Assembly (NCBI GenBank): GCA_947650285.1
Contig: CANTFL010000056.1
Span: 124,001-188,000 of the forward strand
Length of the DNA stretch: 64,000 bases
Direction of reading: 5' to 3'
Source of the DNA: Hyaloperonospora brassicae
Taxonomy: Eukaryota > Oomycota > Peronosporomycetes > Peronosporales > Peronosporaceae
The notes beneath the pieces were generated by a model. It had not been told where the DNA came from. It ran no database searches and saw only the letters and a program-made list of their open reading frames with translations. This document shows, piece by piece, positions 42,060-54,859 of the stretch. The first letter of the stretch is position 1, and every line of letters begins with the position of its first letter. A program made the position numbers and the translations under genes.

Positions 42060-43328
42060 CTACTAATGTGGCCCAAACAAGGTTGCTTGCGTGTGTGACT
42101 GCGCAAAACTTGGCAAAATACAGTATGCGTTGTCATGGTGCTTTGTACATCCGTCAGAAGCTTGCGGCTCCACTGATTCTCTGCTTCTTGCTTAGCGCCG
42201 AATACGAAATACAGACGATTCAGACTGCTGAGTTTGCTTGAAACGATATTCTTGTGCACTGAATTACCAGGTCCTACCACGCAGTCACCAATACGAAGCA
42301 GTAAAACGGATCAGCCCACATTCTGATTTCTAGAATGTTCATCAGCGACAAATCCATATTGCACCGCTTTGCGCTCGTGCTCAGCTTGTATCATCGTCTG
42401 AGTGAACATGAACCTTTGCCAGTGTCGATGTCTCGTCGTCTTTGTGTGCACACATAACATCGTGATACCGGAACGCGATAGCGCAAGACCCACTCCATAT
42501 CGTCTGGCCCCTTTTCACTCTCGAATAGAACTTCAGTGGTTGTCCAAGTTGACCGTGGGCTTACCCCCAGCAACGATATTTCAGAAACGATAACATTAGC
42601 ATGCCAACCCCGCATCATAGTGCGTATAACTAGAGAGGTATGCTTTCGTGATGCAGCAATGCGGCTTTTGTGGAAGCTCCGGAACCCGGATTAGGCAGAA
42701 ACTTAACACGAGTGTTTCATACATAAATGACGGGTCGAGGTAGATCCGTGTTGGTCGTCAACTTATAGCTTATACGGTGTAAGAGCCAGAATGGCAAAAT
42801 ACAATCAGGTGGGGTCTCATCTGTCGTCTCAGTAGCGATCGATCAGCATATCAATTTGATTTTTGTGTACATGTGCGGCAATCCACGGTGCTTACTGGAC
42901 ACTCGAGCTATACTCGAGCGGCAGATCACCCTTCGCTCACAGTCCGAGAATAGAGGGACTAGGCATGTACGCAAAGTGACAAGAAAGACAGGACTTGATG
43001 CGGGTGGGCTTGCGATGCTACTACATGCGCTGAATCGGTACAATTACTCGAAAACGAGAATTTAGCTTTTCACTGCTAGACTTTTGCACGACAGAGAACC
43101 TGTATACGGCATTTTGGCACGACAACTGCGCGCGTAAAAGGGGCTCGAACCCGTTGAGATACACACCACACCGTTAGACATACAAACAACAAGTGCGACA
43201 GCGGCCCACACTGACACTGCGCCGTCGAGCCGCAAGAATATCACGCGCCCCGTCCGACGCGATCCGCGTCGAGTCGAGTCTGCTGTCGAGGACGCGGCCG
43301 AGTGGCCGACGACGCGCAGACGCAGTGC
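42060..43328. other. Intergenic, upstream of the VASt gene
   Basis: No supportable gene. The right end must carry the promoter of the gene at 43329, but no clear initiator motif is visible. Confidence 0.45.
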
Positions 43329-46300
43329 ATGGAGACAGCCACTTGCACGCTCCCGAGCGACCCGTCGGGCGGCGACGCGGCGGAGCGCAGTCCGTACGTC
43401 GCGCTGCTGGGGGGGCTGACGCTGTGCCTCGTGCTGCTCTGCGCGCTGCTCGCGTTGTTCCCCGCGTCCGCTCGGCCCCGAAGCCGCCCGAGTGCCACCG
43501 ACGGCGCGCAGACCCTCGAGACAGATTCCGCGCAGACGACGGGCGTGCGCCACCGCCTCGAGCGCGAGACCCGCATGCGGCTGCCGCGTCGCTCGACGTA
43601 CTACTTGATGCCGTTTTTCGCCGACACGATGGCGAACAAACAGGAGTTTGTCGAGAGCCTCGTGGAGCTCGGCGACGCGCCCATGGACGGCTGGCTGCTC
43701 GTGAAGAAGGGGCTGCAGCGCGACAAGCACTGGAAGAAGCGCTTTGTTGTGCTGGATGCGCACGCGCGGGTCAAGTACTACCCGAACGTCGACGCAGCGA
43801 GGCGCAATATGAACGCCAAGGGGTCGTTGGCCGTGCACGCTGTCAAACCCGCCGACCCCTTTGAGTTTGGAGCTAACACGCTCGAGGTGCGAGGCACGCT
43901 GGGAGGCACGTACTTTTTCAGGGCAGAAGACGAGATGGCCACGCGCTCGTGGTTGTGTGTGCTAACAATGCGGGCTATCCAAGGCCACGTGCCAGGACGC
44001 ATTGACAGCGTGCTCAGTGCTGCAGTGGCGCCCTTTTCATTCCATCAAGCAACGTCCACAGCAAATGGCTCTGCTGCACCGTCGGCGACATCAGCAATGA
44101 AGATGCACTCGATGTCCGACTTTAGCCAAAATGGATTCAATGCAATGAATGTCGCAGCGGGCGCGATAAATCTGTTGAGCAGTGCTGAAGATGACGTCGA
44201 AGTCCCTCCTGTGCAGCTGAAATCGCATGCGCTGGATCTGGTGGTGCAGGACATGAGTTACGACAAGGACGCGTCGATGCGTCAATTTTACGTGGTAGCC
44301 AAGTTCAAGTCCGAATTTCACGATTTTTCTGGCGTGCCCGTTGGGCAAACTTCGCCAAAGCCGAGGGGGGAAAAGGGCGAGAAGGGGGCTGCGATCAAGT
44401 GGAACGAAAAGCTTGCGTGGACTTTTCAGGACCATCTATGCGTGGAATGTCACGAATGCCGTGCGTTAGGGGCAACGTCCGGTGCTTTCTGTGGGCTGCC
44501 TGATATGGTGGTACTGCATGTGTACGAGATTCATCTGCGCTATCTGACTACGAAGATCGGCGAAGTCTCTTTGTCTCTCCGTGAAATGTTGGGCTTTACG
44601 GGCATGCGGAAAGCGCAACTTACATGTGCATGGCCCGTCACATCAAGTCGTGATGCTATCCTCGGTCAATTGATGCTTTCGTTGGAATACTCCGTAGACG
44701 TTGCAGGCGACGCAGAGCTGGCACAATTCCTCGTTACGTCTGCGGCCGAACGCGAGCTGGTGGGCGAATATCCCCTTCATGCAAAGCTGACAAGCGCAAG
44801 CGAATTTTTTGAACTGTTTTTGGCAAATGGTACGCTTGACCGGTTAGGCGAATACTACAAGGAGCGCGGGGATACAGAGATTGAAATAAGTGACTGGGCT
44901 CCTTCAAAGGAGTTTGGCGGCCAAGTGCGCACTATGGGTTGCCGCTCAGCGACAAACGCATCCATCGGTCCTTCTCATACCATGACAACTACGACCGACC
45001 ACGTACCTTTTGATGAGGGAGGCCTAGATGTCAACGAGAAGCTCGTTGTGCAGTCGAGAGTTGTCATGCACGACATTCCCTACGGCGATTGTTTTTCGGT
45101 TGAGAAAGTGACTGTTGTGGAGCGAGTTTCACCCAACGATGGGAGTCCAGGGCAGCTAGTGGCCAAAGTGTATCTGGGTGTTCCATTTTCGAAAGGCTGC
45201 ATGTTCAAGTCGAAAATCATCTCGGCGACACGCGAAGCAATGGCTAGTTCTTCACGATTATACTATCACATGGTGAACAGTTCGCTCGGGGATGGAAGCG
45301 CTTCAGCACCTGCAGCGTCAGCAAAGCCATTTTTGATATCCAGCGTGGAGGAAAGGCAGCTCATAGGAGAATATGAATTGCACCCGAAAATTCACGACGC
45401 GCTGCACTTCTTTGACCTCTTTTACGCTGACGGTACGTTGTCACGCTGGCAGGGTATTTATAACGAAACGGGAGACTCAGAACACGTGGTTGGCAAGTGG
45501 GAAGATTCGGCAGAGTATGGCGGTCAAGTGCGCGAGATGAAATACCGTGCCAAAAGCACTTCCCCCATCGGACCATCTTCGACAATGGCGGAACAAGTTG
45601 TGCACGTTCCGTTTTTGGCTAGCGATCATGACAAGATGGACGCGAAACGACTGATGATTGAGCACAAGCTGACACTGCTTGAGATTCCTTATGGGGACTG
45701 CTTTCACGTCGAGACGGTGTATATGGTTGAACCGCGCACCGATGTTGCCGGGGCCCCTCTGGTTGCGAGAGTGCATATCGGGATCCCGTTCTCGAAAAAT
45801 ACCATGTTCAAGTCAAAGATTATGTCCGCTACAAAAGAAGGTGTCGTGAAAAGTACAAAGATAATCTTTGAAGGGCTGAAGAAGGCAATGGACCTGGAGG
45901 AATCGGGCGATGCGACTGGAGAGGCCCGCTTTATCAGCAGTGCCAGGCAAGAAAATGCGACGTATGGCCGTCCAGTGAGAAGTCTATCGACAGGGGTAAT
46001 TTCAAGCCAACGCCCGAGTATTACGCGCTACAACAGCACCCTCGATGGAAGCGTAGGACTCGAGGAGATTTTCGAAAACCAGCGCGTCAGCATGTTTGGA
46101 AAATGGGCGCCTAACCATCTGCTACCTACAGATCGCCCTCGCTTCTCCAACCGAGAGGGGGACAAAAAAATGAGTTTTGAGCAGGTTTTGCTACCCCTTC
46201 ACTGGAGCTGGACAACTCCTTGGCTTATCGACAAGAGTTACACGGATTGCGACGACGAAGGCTGGAGTTACGCCACTGATTTCCCGCGTTTCAAGTTTCA

Positions 46301-46511
46301 TCTGGCTCGGGGCAAGTCGAGCATGAAGCGTCTAGGGGCGTCCGTGCGCCGCCGCCGCTGGATCCGCATGATGGCGTATGTGCCATCCGACTCTACAGCC
46401 GACACCGCAAGTCCATTACCAACTGGTAGCGACACAATTTACCGGAATCGTAGCCGTTTTAGTCAAGGAAGTAGCAGTAGCTCGATGAGCTCCAAGTATC
46501 TTGACGACTAG
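43329..46511 (+). CDS. Membrane-anchored PH-C2-VASt-VASt-dysferlin-domain protein
   Basis: Intronless, 1060 residues from the ATG at 43329 (the frame opens earlier but with no ATG). Domains in order: transmembrane helix 24-45 (VALLGGLTLCLVLLCALLAL); PH 117-217 (GWLLVKKGLQ, invariant Trp 208); C2-like about 299-455 with a lysine-rich loop; VASt about 474-650 (ELVGEYPLHAKL, PYGDCF, GVPFSKGCMFKSKI); second VASt about 674-855 (QLIGEYELHPKI, PYGDCF, GIPFSKNTMFKSKI); C-terminal peroxin/dysferlin domain about 950-1015 (WSWTTPW, DEGWSYATDF, RRRRWIRM). VASt domains bind and move sterols at membrane contact sites, and PH/C2 domains tether to a partner membrane, so a contact-site lipid-transfer role is likely. 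The acidic loop residues of the C2 are poorly conserved, so calcium binding is doubtful. Confidence 0.85.
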   Translation: METATCTLPSDPSGGDAAERSPYVALLGGLTLCLVLLCALLALFPASARPRSRPSATDGAQTLETDSAQTTGVRHRLERETRMRLPRRSTYYLMPFFADTMANKQEFVESLVELGDAPMDGWLLVKKGLQRDKHWKKRFVVLDAHARVKYYPNVDAARRNMNAKGSLAVHAVKPADPFEFGANTLEVRGTLGGTYFFRAEDEMATRSWLCVLTMRAIQGHVPGRIDSVLSAAVAPFSFHQATSTANGSAAPSATSAMKMHSMSDFSQNGFNAMNVAAGAINLLSSAEDDVEVPPVQLKSHALDLVVQDMSYDKDASMRQFYVVAKFKSEFHDFSGVPVGQTSPKPRGEKGEKGAAIKWNEKLAWTFQDHLCVECHECRALGATSGAFCGLPDMVVLHVYEIHLRYLTTKIGEVSLSLREMLGFTGMRKAQLTCAWPVTSSRDAILGQLMLSLEYSVDVAGDAELAQFLVTSAAERELVGEYPLHAKLTSASEFFELFLANGTLDRLGEYYKERGDTEIEISDWAPSKEFGGQVRTMGCRSATNASIGPSHTMTTTTDHVPFDEGGLDVNEKLVVQSRVVMHDIPYGDCFSVEKVTVVERVSPNDGSPGQLVAKVYLGVPFSKGCMFKSKIISATREAMASSSRLYYHMVNSSLGDGSASAPAASAKPFLISSVEERQLIGEYELHPKIHDALHFFDLFYADGTLSRWQGIYNETGDSEHVVGKWEDSAEYGGQVREMKYRAKSTSPIGPSSTMAEQVVHVPFLASDHDKMDAKRLMIEHKLTLLEIPYGDCFHVETVYMVEPRTDVAGAPLVARVHIGIPFSKNTMFKSKIMSATKEGVVKSTKIIFEGLKKAMDLEESGDATGEARFISSARQENATYGRPVRSLSTGVISSQRPSITRYNSTLDGSVGLEEIFENQRVSMFGKWAPNHLLPTDRPRFSNREGDKKMSFEQVLLPLHWSWTTPWLIDKSYTDCDDEGWSYATDFPRFKFHLARGKSSMKRLGASVRRRRWIRMMAYVPSDSTADTASPLPTGSDTIYRNRSRFSQGSSSSSMSSKYLDD

Positions 46512-47590
46512 GTGCAGTGAATTTTTACTTTTGACGGCACGACTGTTAAATGAGATTGTTGGCCTCACCTGCCCCATTTCTGACAGATTTGCATCTGCGC
46601 ATCTGCTTGGCCCAGCAAGTTTAACTTCCGCGCGCACTTGAAGCCTCGAAACACACGGAAATCATGACTCACTTTCGAACGATGAAGCACTCAGCTGCTT
46701 TGCGAGTGTTAAGTAACGTTGGGTCAAAACAAAATATCTGGAAGACGTCATGATGTTCAAAAGGTAAGATGCGGACTCTAGTGTCGCGACGTGCAAGCTA
46801 TGAACTCGTCTCTCACCAGACGTCTCAATATTGATTCTGGAGTACATGCGTATTACATCACACCCTTATCAATCGACCACCTCGTGATGCCTGACGGCAA
46901 ACCTTTTCGATCTGACGCGAGGCTACTTATGTAATCATGCAAGGAAAACCCAGCGAGTATGCACTTAGTGAACAACGGAGTCACCCAGCCAAAAAAAACG
47001 TTACCGAGCGAATTATACCGCGAGACATCGTTGCCCCATAGCATCTTTCGGATGGTCTTCCACCCACCTTTTCACGCAATTCCATGGGACCGCCTCCTCA
47101 AATGTGGCGAGCTTACATGCAAACGTCATACAATACGCTTGGGGTTGTCTACATACATGAAAGACAGAGGCCGCCATCGCAACAATCATATAGCCGCCTG
47201 TTTGCTGCAAAGCTAATTTGCGTCTTTTTTTGCTCTTCTTTGCATCAGGTATGCACTAGCACGACAACAAGATGTAAGTTCTTTACGAGTCGCACTACTA
47301 TATACCAAATAATCCCATAAGCGCTATAAAGCTCTATCCACGCTTGTAAAGACAAAGGTGTCAGGTCTCCAACAGCTTTTTAGATGCGATGAGACGTCAT
47401 GTCTTCAGCAACTTGTCATTGCGATGAGACGCGAGGTATACGAAGTCCACCCTTTCGCTTCATACACGACCTTGCATCATCATCATCATCTCGTTGCGCT
47501 TGGCATAGATACCTAGTCATCATCGCTTTTATGACATCAGCTTTTATGTCTTTTGTGACCTCCATCGTCAATTGAATGGAGTAGAGTGGA
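46512..47590. other. Intergenic, downstream of the VASt gene
   Basis: No gene seen. A short ATC/TCA microsatellite (about 47473-47490) is the only repeat. The right boundary with the next retrotransposon remnant is not sharp. Confidence 0.4.
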
Positions 47591-47599
47591 AGATCCCCG

Positions 47600-49570
47600 T
47601 TTCTTTTTTTTGGAAAAACGGACAAAAGCCCTTCGATACAGTCAACACCACATTGGGTCTAGTGGAGTATCGTAAACTCATCCAATCAATTCACCAACAC
47701 TTACCTTCCATAAAAATAAATATGGAATATCCCCTTCGAAAGTATAATCACCTCCGCTCTTATTATTGGCTGGCATAGTCCATTATATCAACTAGATGAG
47801 CCACAAATCGCTGCCAACGCGCGCAAAGGGTGGTGAACAAGAAATCCACATAGAAGATTGTAGTTTACTGTAGTTCAAGTACGATAAAGAAGGTTGACTG
47901 AAAGAACACAACTATATCACACACAGTTATACTTACCCCCTTACTCTAAGCATCCTTTGTTCAGCTCTCTCCCTCGCGCTTTCTAATCGCTCACATGTAC
48001 ATGAGTCTGGGAGCAGGAACCCTTGTGTTGAAAATAACACAAAGCCGCACAAGTAAAGTGATATGAGCCTCTTCGTTATACCTGGTATCATTTCGTGGTC
48101 AATTCAACCACCACGCTCATCTCATCGAACATATTCATGTTCGATGAACTGGATATCTTTCACGCCACGTCTGAAAGCTTTAATCATACGAGTGAAGTCA
48201 ATTGGTGTGCGGTATAATTACCAAGTTCTTTCGTTGGCAACACAAATGTTCATGCCATATGGAAGGCTCTTGACAGAGACCATCAACATGCGCCGCTGTA
48301 AACAAGTTCACACAAAATGAAAGTAACGCCGAATAAAAATGGAATCTTTACTTTTTTAGCAAGGCTCTCAGCCTACCGAGCATTGGAGAGAATTTAATGC
48401 TTAACAGAAAGAGCTGTTGAGATAGTAGCAAAATAATGCTGCTGCGGGTTAACGCACACGCGTCGTCTTAGAACCTTTTGTATATATTATCAAGTACACA
48501 AGAGTGATGGAAAGCTCCCTATTGAGATGGTTCGTCGGGTCGAATGACGCCATAATCGATCGTCGCATCGTCGGCTGTGAAATGCGCGTTGCACCGCCCA
48601 GTCCAACTTGGCTTGATGTGCAAAGCCATAGACGTTAATGCTCAAGCTCCACAATCCACATTTGTTTGGGGCTTCAGAACTCTGTAAGTCCCGGCTCAGC
48701 CAAACGTTTAAAACGCCACAAGCCAAATCAGGGCTTGTGCTGAGTTAATCTAAATCAAACGGGTCAAAGTTGATGCGCACGCATACGCGCAGCCCATCCG
48801 ATACATATCGCGTTGCATTAGGGTCGACGTGATATATGGAAACACAGATATTGCAATGTTTTGAGGGTCTAACGGACGATATAATCAATACCCACGTATT
48901 CCGCTTGGAGCTAGAATCACTAGATCAAGCGATCTTAGTAGCAAAACAGGAGCCTTTTGGCTCGAAACAGACTCAAACTATTTCTTCGATATATCTTCTT
49001 GCGAGACGGTAGGAAACAAGAGGTCCAATATTGACTGTATTTTTACATGGAGAGCGAGCGTACCCACTCTCCGACGTACAAGAGTTAGCAGAAATTTAAG
49101 CGTCACCAAAAGACAGAGATCAACGCATATAAAGGTGCTAACGTGAGCCCAACGTTACGTGCACAAGTAAGTAGCGACCATCCATCGTCTAAATATCTCG
49201 AGATGGGGGTCCAACGTTGTTGCAAAATTGCAACAAGGCGCGGACCGTCAAAACTTGGTGGTAGTCAGTGGCGGTGAAGCGCTTGGGTGATTTAACAACG
49301 TCAAGATAATGCAGGCCTTTGAGTAATGTAGCTTTGGCAACACAGTATTTGTGTGCTACTGCCCTAGGTGATAAGGTTTTCTTTATTTTTATGGGCATCA
49401 AAGCTACTAAATACATCGGAATAGAGCTTCAGCCGTCCTGGACGCGTCGAATTATTTTTCGTCGCCAGTCACTAGAGCAGCGTAGGCTTAATTTTTGTCG
49501 AGCTCGAAGTCCCTTTTACGATATCAACGATGCCTGTAGGAAATGTTCAAGAATTTTTGCGACATAAGGA
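47600..49570 (+). pseudogene. Very decayed A-type Ty3/Gypsy remnant (A4): LTR, gag, start of protease
   Basis: An LTR-like stretch ends at about 48080 and is followed by CCTGGTATCA, matching the A-family primer site. The gag start is recognisable at 48130-48300 (ATGTTCGATGAACTGGAT, then CTTTCACGCCACG), the gag end at 49190-49270 and the protease start at 49430-49520 (CGTCGCCAGTCACTAGAG matches A1). Stops are frequent. The rest of pol is missing; sequence of another family follows. Confidence 0.65.
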
Positions 49571-51793
49571 AAAATCGCTCTCCGGCAAGGTCCAAATGGG
49601 AACCAGATTGGTGGAGACAGTCGTACACGTCTCATTGAGTCGTTTGGACTGATGAGGATTTTAACAAGTTGTACTCTCGTTCCTTAGGTCAAAGGGTGAC
49701 GGAAATTGTAAGGTGCATACTTATCGGTACGTGATCGCGACCACGGAGGAGACAGCATACTATTATCTTGGTGGGAACTACACCACAATGCTCGCGATAA
49801 AGGACGCAATCGCTATCAGGAAGATGATCGCGATCGTTCAGAGGGATGTGCTTCAAACCACGCGATCCGCTATCTACGATTGAGGAGTATATAGTATGAG
49901 CGACGTCTCGCAAAAAGGTGATAGTAGGTATAGACAATACATAGCAGGAATTTGAAGCTCCGATTAAGCATAGTGGTGGTTCTTGATTGAAGTTTTTCAT
50001 TATTGCAGATAGCTCGATTTGATTGTATGTACACCTGTCGGCTTCTCTTACAGATTGGATTACTGACCACCCGACATTTAGGAAAGTCGCATGCATTGAT
50101 TAAGTGACACCCCTGATTGGTTTGGCTATGTCTCAAAGGACTTTCGAGATAACCCCCTCCCCCGCTGCGATCGTACGAAGCAATATCGTAAAGGGAAAGA
50201 TACAGGACCTCAAGCCGGCTTAAGTGGTGTGAAGATCAAGCGATGTAAGTATCTACTTTGTACAAGGCGATCTCGTCGAGACCGGGTTCACTCATATCGA
50301 GCACCTTTCAATCATACCAGTGATCTTGGAAAGCCTTCCACTCAAACACCTCACCATTTTAAATATTGTCAAGTTTTCGATCAAAACGATTCCACCTGAA
50401 CGAGTGCACTCCGCCTTAAAGACGAATACACATGGTGAAGAAAGAAGATTTACACACGGAAACAAAGACCCTTCTTCGATATTCGGTCGTCTGGGCGCCA
50501 GTAAAGAGTCGGGGTCACAAAAATCTTGCGATCACCACTCCACCACTTCATTTCAATGGTTCGCGTGTCCATATCGTCTGATGACTCGGAAATTCACCAT
50601 GGGCTTCTGATTGAAGATGTGTTAATTAAGTTGAATCTACTATGGAAGCTACAGAGGCAGAATTATCTTCACTGACGCGTATAAAAAGGACATCTGGGGT
50701 ATGAAAGGGTTTGGATGGGATCTGAAAACTAGAAAGTCAAAACGGAATATATGGATCTCTCAGTCCGTATAAGAACCCTCTACTTCCTCATGAGGTTTCT
50801 CCGTGGACCAAACTGGATCGTGCTGGAAAGTAGGATCCGCAGGGTGAAAAACGTTCGGCCAAAATCGGACAAGTCTCATTGTAGATCACTCTTTAAAAGT
50901 CAAAGAAAGAGAAATTAAAGACGACGATAGTGACTGAAGTATTACACAGACTTTATACACACAATCACACAACCAAAGCAATGGCGCGACCGGTAAAGTT
51001 TATGAAGGATGAAAGGGAGTTGGAAGATTGGTGACTGGACCAGATGGCGGAGACATGAAAATGAAAGACACTTATATAATAATATTAAGCGACCTGGTAC
51101 TTAAAGCGGTATCACCAAGTTGATTGAAACAATTCAAGGTCATCTCTCCACCCCATCCATAGCAGCAAACATACTGGGTGGGATAATAAATATAATTTTT
51201 TATGACGCTGAATTCGTCGCAGGAATGTTTGATGTAAGGAAAGTTCAATTATGTGAACAAGATCAAATTATCCACGCGTTCGATCTCTATATGAGAAGTT
51301 ATTCCCTCTGACAAGTGAATTTGAATCCTAAAGGACAGCAAATATGGCTATCACGGATGCCCCATAGGTATATATACCGGATCGTTGAAGTACGCATCAG
51401 AGGAATCCAAGATCGGATCCGACTACTCGATTAGCATCCAGTGAATTTAATCCGTTCCAAGTGTGCCCAAGCATTTGCGTAAACGTACCATATGGACCAA
51501 GTTGATCGGATATCAGCGCCTATGTAGAAGAACAGAGATGGGGTTCCGATCGCCCACGAACATTTGTAGTCCAACTTGACACTGTTATAGAGCAATTGAA
51601 ACATGAATAACGAAAACAAGCGTGTTAAAAATTCTATAAAATTTAAATAGTCAGGATGTCAAGAGATTGAGATACGTGTATTCCTGATATCGAGATGGAG
51701 TCGGTGGGATCGCATCACGGTCGGTCTGGCCTGAGATATCGCGAGGGTAGCTATCTGTACGCTTATTAGCAAGATGATCTAAGGCGTCCGTTA

Positions 51794-52801
51794 ATGGCAT
51801 CCACAGAAGCTTCTATGAGTAGCGAGCTCTTTCTACCGCGTATTCGGAGATCACAAAACCGAAGAAGTTATATGGCAGAGAACGAGATGTATATCGCGCA
51901 AGAATCTAGATTAGCAAGTTCAAGTCAGCGTCCCTGTATTCCTAAGCACCCGACGAAAAAATGCCTGGTTGTCGGGTATCCTCTGGCAGGACTAGCGAGA
52001 AGTTGGTACAGTCATCTATGTCGATCCACTCGTCGTACACAGAAAACTCAAATAAATGTTTAATGGCGCAGTACGAATATTATGGTGTGTTGCTGGACAG
52101 ACAAAATTACCACGCGCGGAAGCGATCGGATAAAACTACTCTGGAATACATATATCGGCTAAACGTCGCAACGACAAGACTAAAGATCGCGATTCGAGAT
52201 AGAAGATTGTCTGCGCGTCTCAAACACGTAAACATTCCATTTATGACATAAATTGATTGCGATTTCGCTAAGCAGTAAAATCGACTGTAACTGACAGACG
52301 CCGACGACATGGAAGAAACATTGCGCGCTTATAAAAGATTGGAACCGCGGCAGATCAAGCGTCAATTGGATTGCATACTATCTATTAGCGATCGGCTCTC
52401 TCCACAATTGGCGCCGTCTAAATCTACACGAGCCGTGCGAGCATTTTTGGTGCAGGGTAAGAGAAGCAAATCGAATCCATAATCAAGCAGATCATATGGG
52501 GATATGGACTGGCGTCGCATTTTTGCGAATAAAACCTCGGATCAAGTAAAATCCTACTGAGGTCGCCATTTGTGGCAGAGAGATATGGACCAAGAAATAT
52601 TACGTTATGGCGCTCCAAGATCTTCAACCTCGTACCAATTGCAGACCGAAAGAACATGAAGATCGAGAATGTAGGAAGCAATTGACTTGTCAGAAGTGTG
52701 GTCGCAAGGGCCATGTGTCGGACAAGTGCTTGTACGTATGTGCGGCCTGTGGGGTATTGCATGATAGTGGTACGTACTTTATACAGATACTTACAGTTTG
52801 A
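51794..52801 (+). pseudogene. B1 Gag remnant
   Basis: Capsid region in overlapping frames (51794-52063 and 51961-52251) and a CCHC zinc knuckle (52607-52801). A long stretch of stops lies between them. The knuckle has the GRKGH core also seen in B2, linking the two copies. Confidence 0.6.
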
Positions 52802-52875
52802 TCTAATAGTGGTATGTACCTAATAAACAAGAAAAAATGATTTCGCCCAAGGTGGAAGCGAAATTAGACGAGGAC

Positions 52876-53311
52876 TGCTACGGGGCACTGGTCACTTTGT
52901 ACTGGAACACCAGTACGGAGTCAACTTTCAGTAAAACAGTGAAGTTCAGTGCCCTGCTGGGTACAAACACAAAACCGAGGAAGGTTTGGAAACTGAGGCA
53001 ATACTCCAGTTATAGAAAAAGTAAACGTGTTTTTTAATATGACTAAGCCCTCGATCTCTTATTCTCTGTTTTAACCGAACTTAATATATGTATCTAACAG
53101 ACTTATGATAACACCTGGTCACCACCCATTGCGCGCGTCTAACAGCGATTGGTGGGTTGATATGAGCACAATATCACCCAATGAAGAGACCTTTGGGTAA
53201 TCCTAATAATACCACTACAAAAAGTAATATTGTGAAAAGAATATTTAACATAATATCCTTTATTACCATTTTGCACAACAACATTATCATTTAATGGGAT
53301 ACCCCGTTACA
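52876..53311 (-). repeat. Solo LTR of the A family
   Basis: Ends TGCTACGGGGC and CCCCGTTACA align with the A2 LTR in the same orientation, as do the internal CACCACCCATTGCGCGCGTC and GATTGGTGGGTTGATAT stretches. Flanks AGGAC and TGGAC match at four of five bases, consistent with a 5 bp target duplication. No internal A sequence adjoins it, so it arose by recombination between two LTRs. Confidence 0.75.
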
Positions 53312-54859
53312 TGGACGATCGCCAGGATGGAAGAGGGAACGAGCAGAGCGTTCTAGATTTTGCATATATGAATGTGTTGAAAGGCAACAGAAGGATGTAA
53401 AAGTTAACGATCGGATCAAAACGATCGCTTTTATATGTAATGATTCTACAGATGTCTCTTAAAGGGTAAGTGTACAAATCGTTGATGAGTATGCCTGATC
53501 ACCTATAAGTTGAAGATCGATATATTGATGGGGGAATCACGTAGATATTAAAAGTATTGGATCTTGATTTATTGGTGTAATCAAGCGAAAGAAGTGGTAA
53601 GGATATATTATAATAAGGTTGCTATGCTTCTGATTGAAGCAGTAATATCGACCGGCCACACCACCTATGCTTGTAAGTTCGGATGTACGCTCGACAAAAG
53701 CCGAGCTAAAGCGTGTATATGGATCGTAGAAAATGCATTCCGGAAATGGGGCGCACCAAGATCAAAATCACGTTAAACAGATCGCTGGTCAACTGATTCG
53801 ACGCGTGGATAGAATATAAAAGTTGGACAAGAAGCCACACTGGGTATGTAATACATGGCCCCGGCGGTCATGGATCTGTATTTATCCGACGGAACCTAAT
53901 GACTACCGGACGAAGTTCTTATTGGTCTGGAAAGTCGAAGAGCACCGTACGGTCAACGATACAAGTGATCAATATAAACAATCAACATGTGACGATTTCT
54001 GTAGAAAGATCGACAGAAGTCAAAACTAGATCAGCTCCCTATAGCTAAACTGTGGGGCGGCGAGGACACAACATGGGTGCAAACCGTGTCTGCCGGGCCA
54101 AAACAGGATAAGTAGTTGGTACTTAATAACTTCAGAGTTTGCGATGATAATTTAATTTGTAAAGCCCAATTGGCCGTGTATATGGCAGCCGACATAATGC
54201 CCGGTCATCAGGGTACGTATCAGACAGATTGTGCAAGTACATGAGTGGCAATTATTAGCGTTCGAAGATACCGGGGACGTGAAAAGATGAAATCGGAGAA
54301 GCAAACATGATTAATGGTTGACCACCCTTCGTATATTAAACCAAATTGTATCTTAGCCTGCCCTTAAAAAAGGAGGAAATAAGGAAACCTATGATCGGAG
54401 AGGATCGAGGCACGATCTGTTGGCTAGAAAGATAGATCACGATGTTCATGATGAAATTAAAGTCGAATTCACCATACCATTGAAGATCGACGATCAACGA
54501 AATACTGTTTATGATCGATGTATTAAAGATACCCGGAGACGGAGATAGGGTACGAGATCTACAATGGGAGAAGACGACGTCTCGGAGAGGAAGGTGAACG
54601 ATGGGAAGGATCATGGAAAACTGATATACTATAAGACGGTCCAGCCATCAGCCTAGCAAATATGATCATAGATAGTGGGTAGCAAAAACAGTTTGATCAA
54701 GCTCTCAAGAAGGCTTAGAACGCTACGATAATTGACGATAGGGATACGGATAAAGCGTAATACACTACATCAATATATTGCCACCATTTCTATAAAATTA
54801 TATGCAGAAGATGTGGATCAGCAAAAGGCAGTCTTACTGAAAGTGGTCTCCTTACGGTG

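Noticed and set aside
31208..42064. Target-site duplication for A3
   Set aside because: TATTT on the left and CTACT on the right do not match; either decayed or one end is rearranged.
46512..47590. Short frames at 46853-47320 as genes
   Set aside because: Under 90 codons, overlapping on both strands, with no supporting signal.
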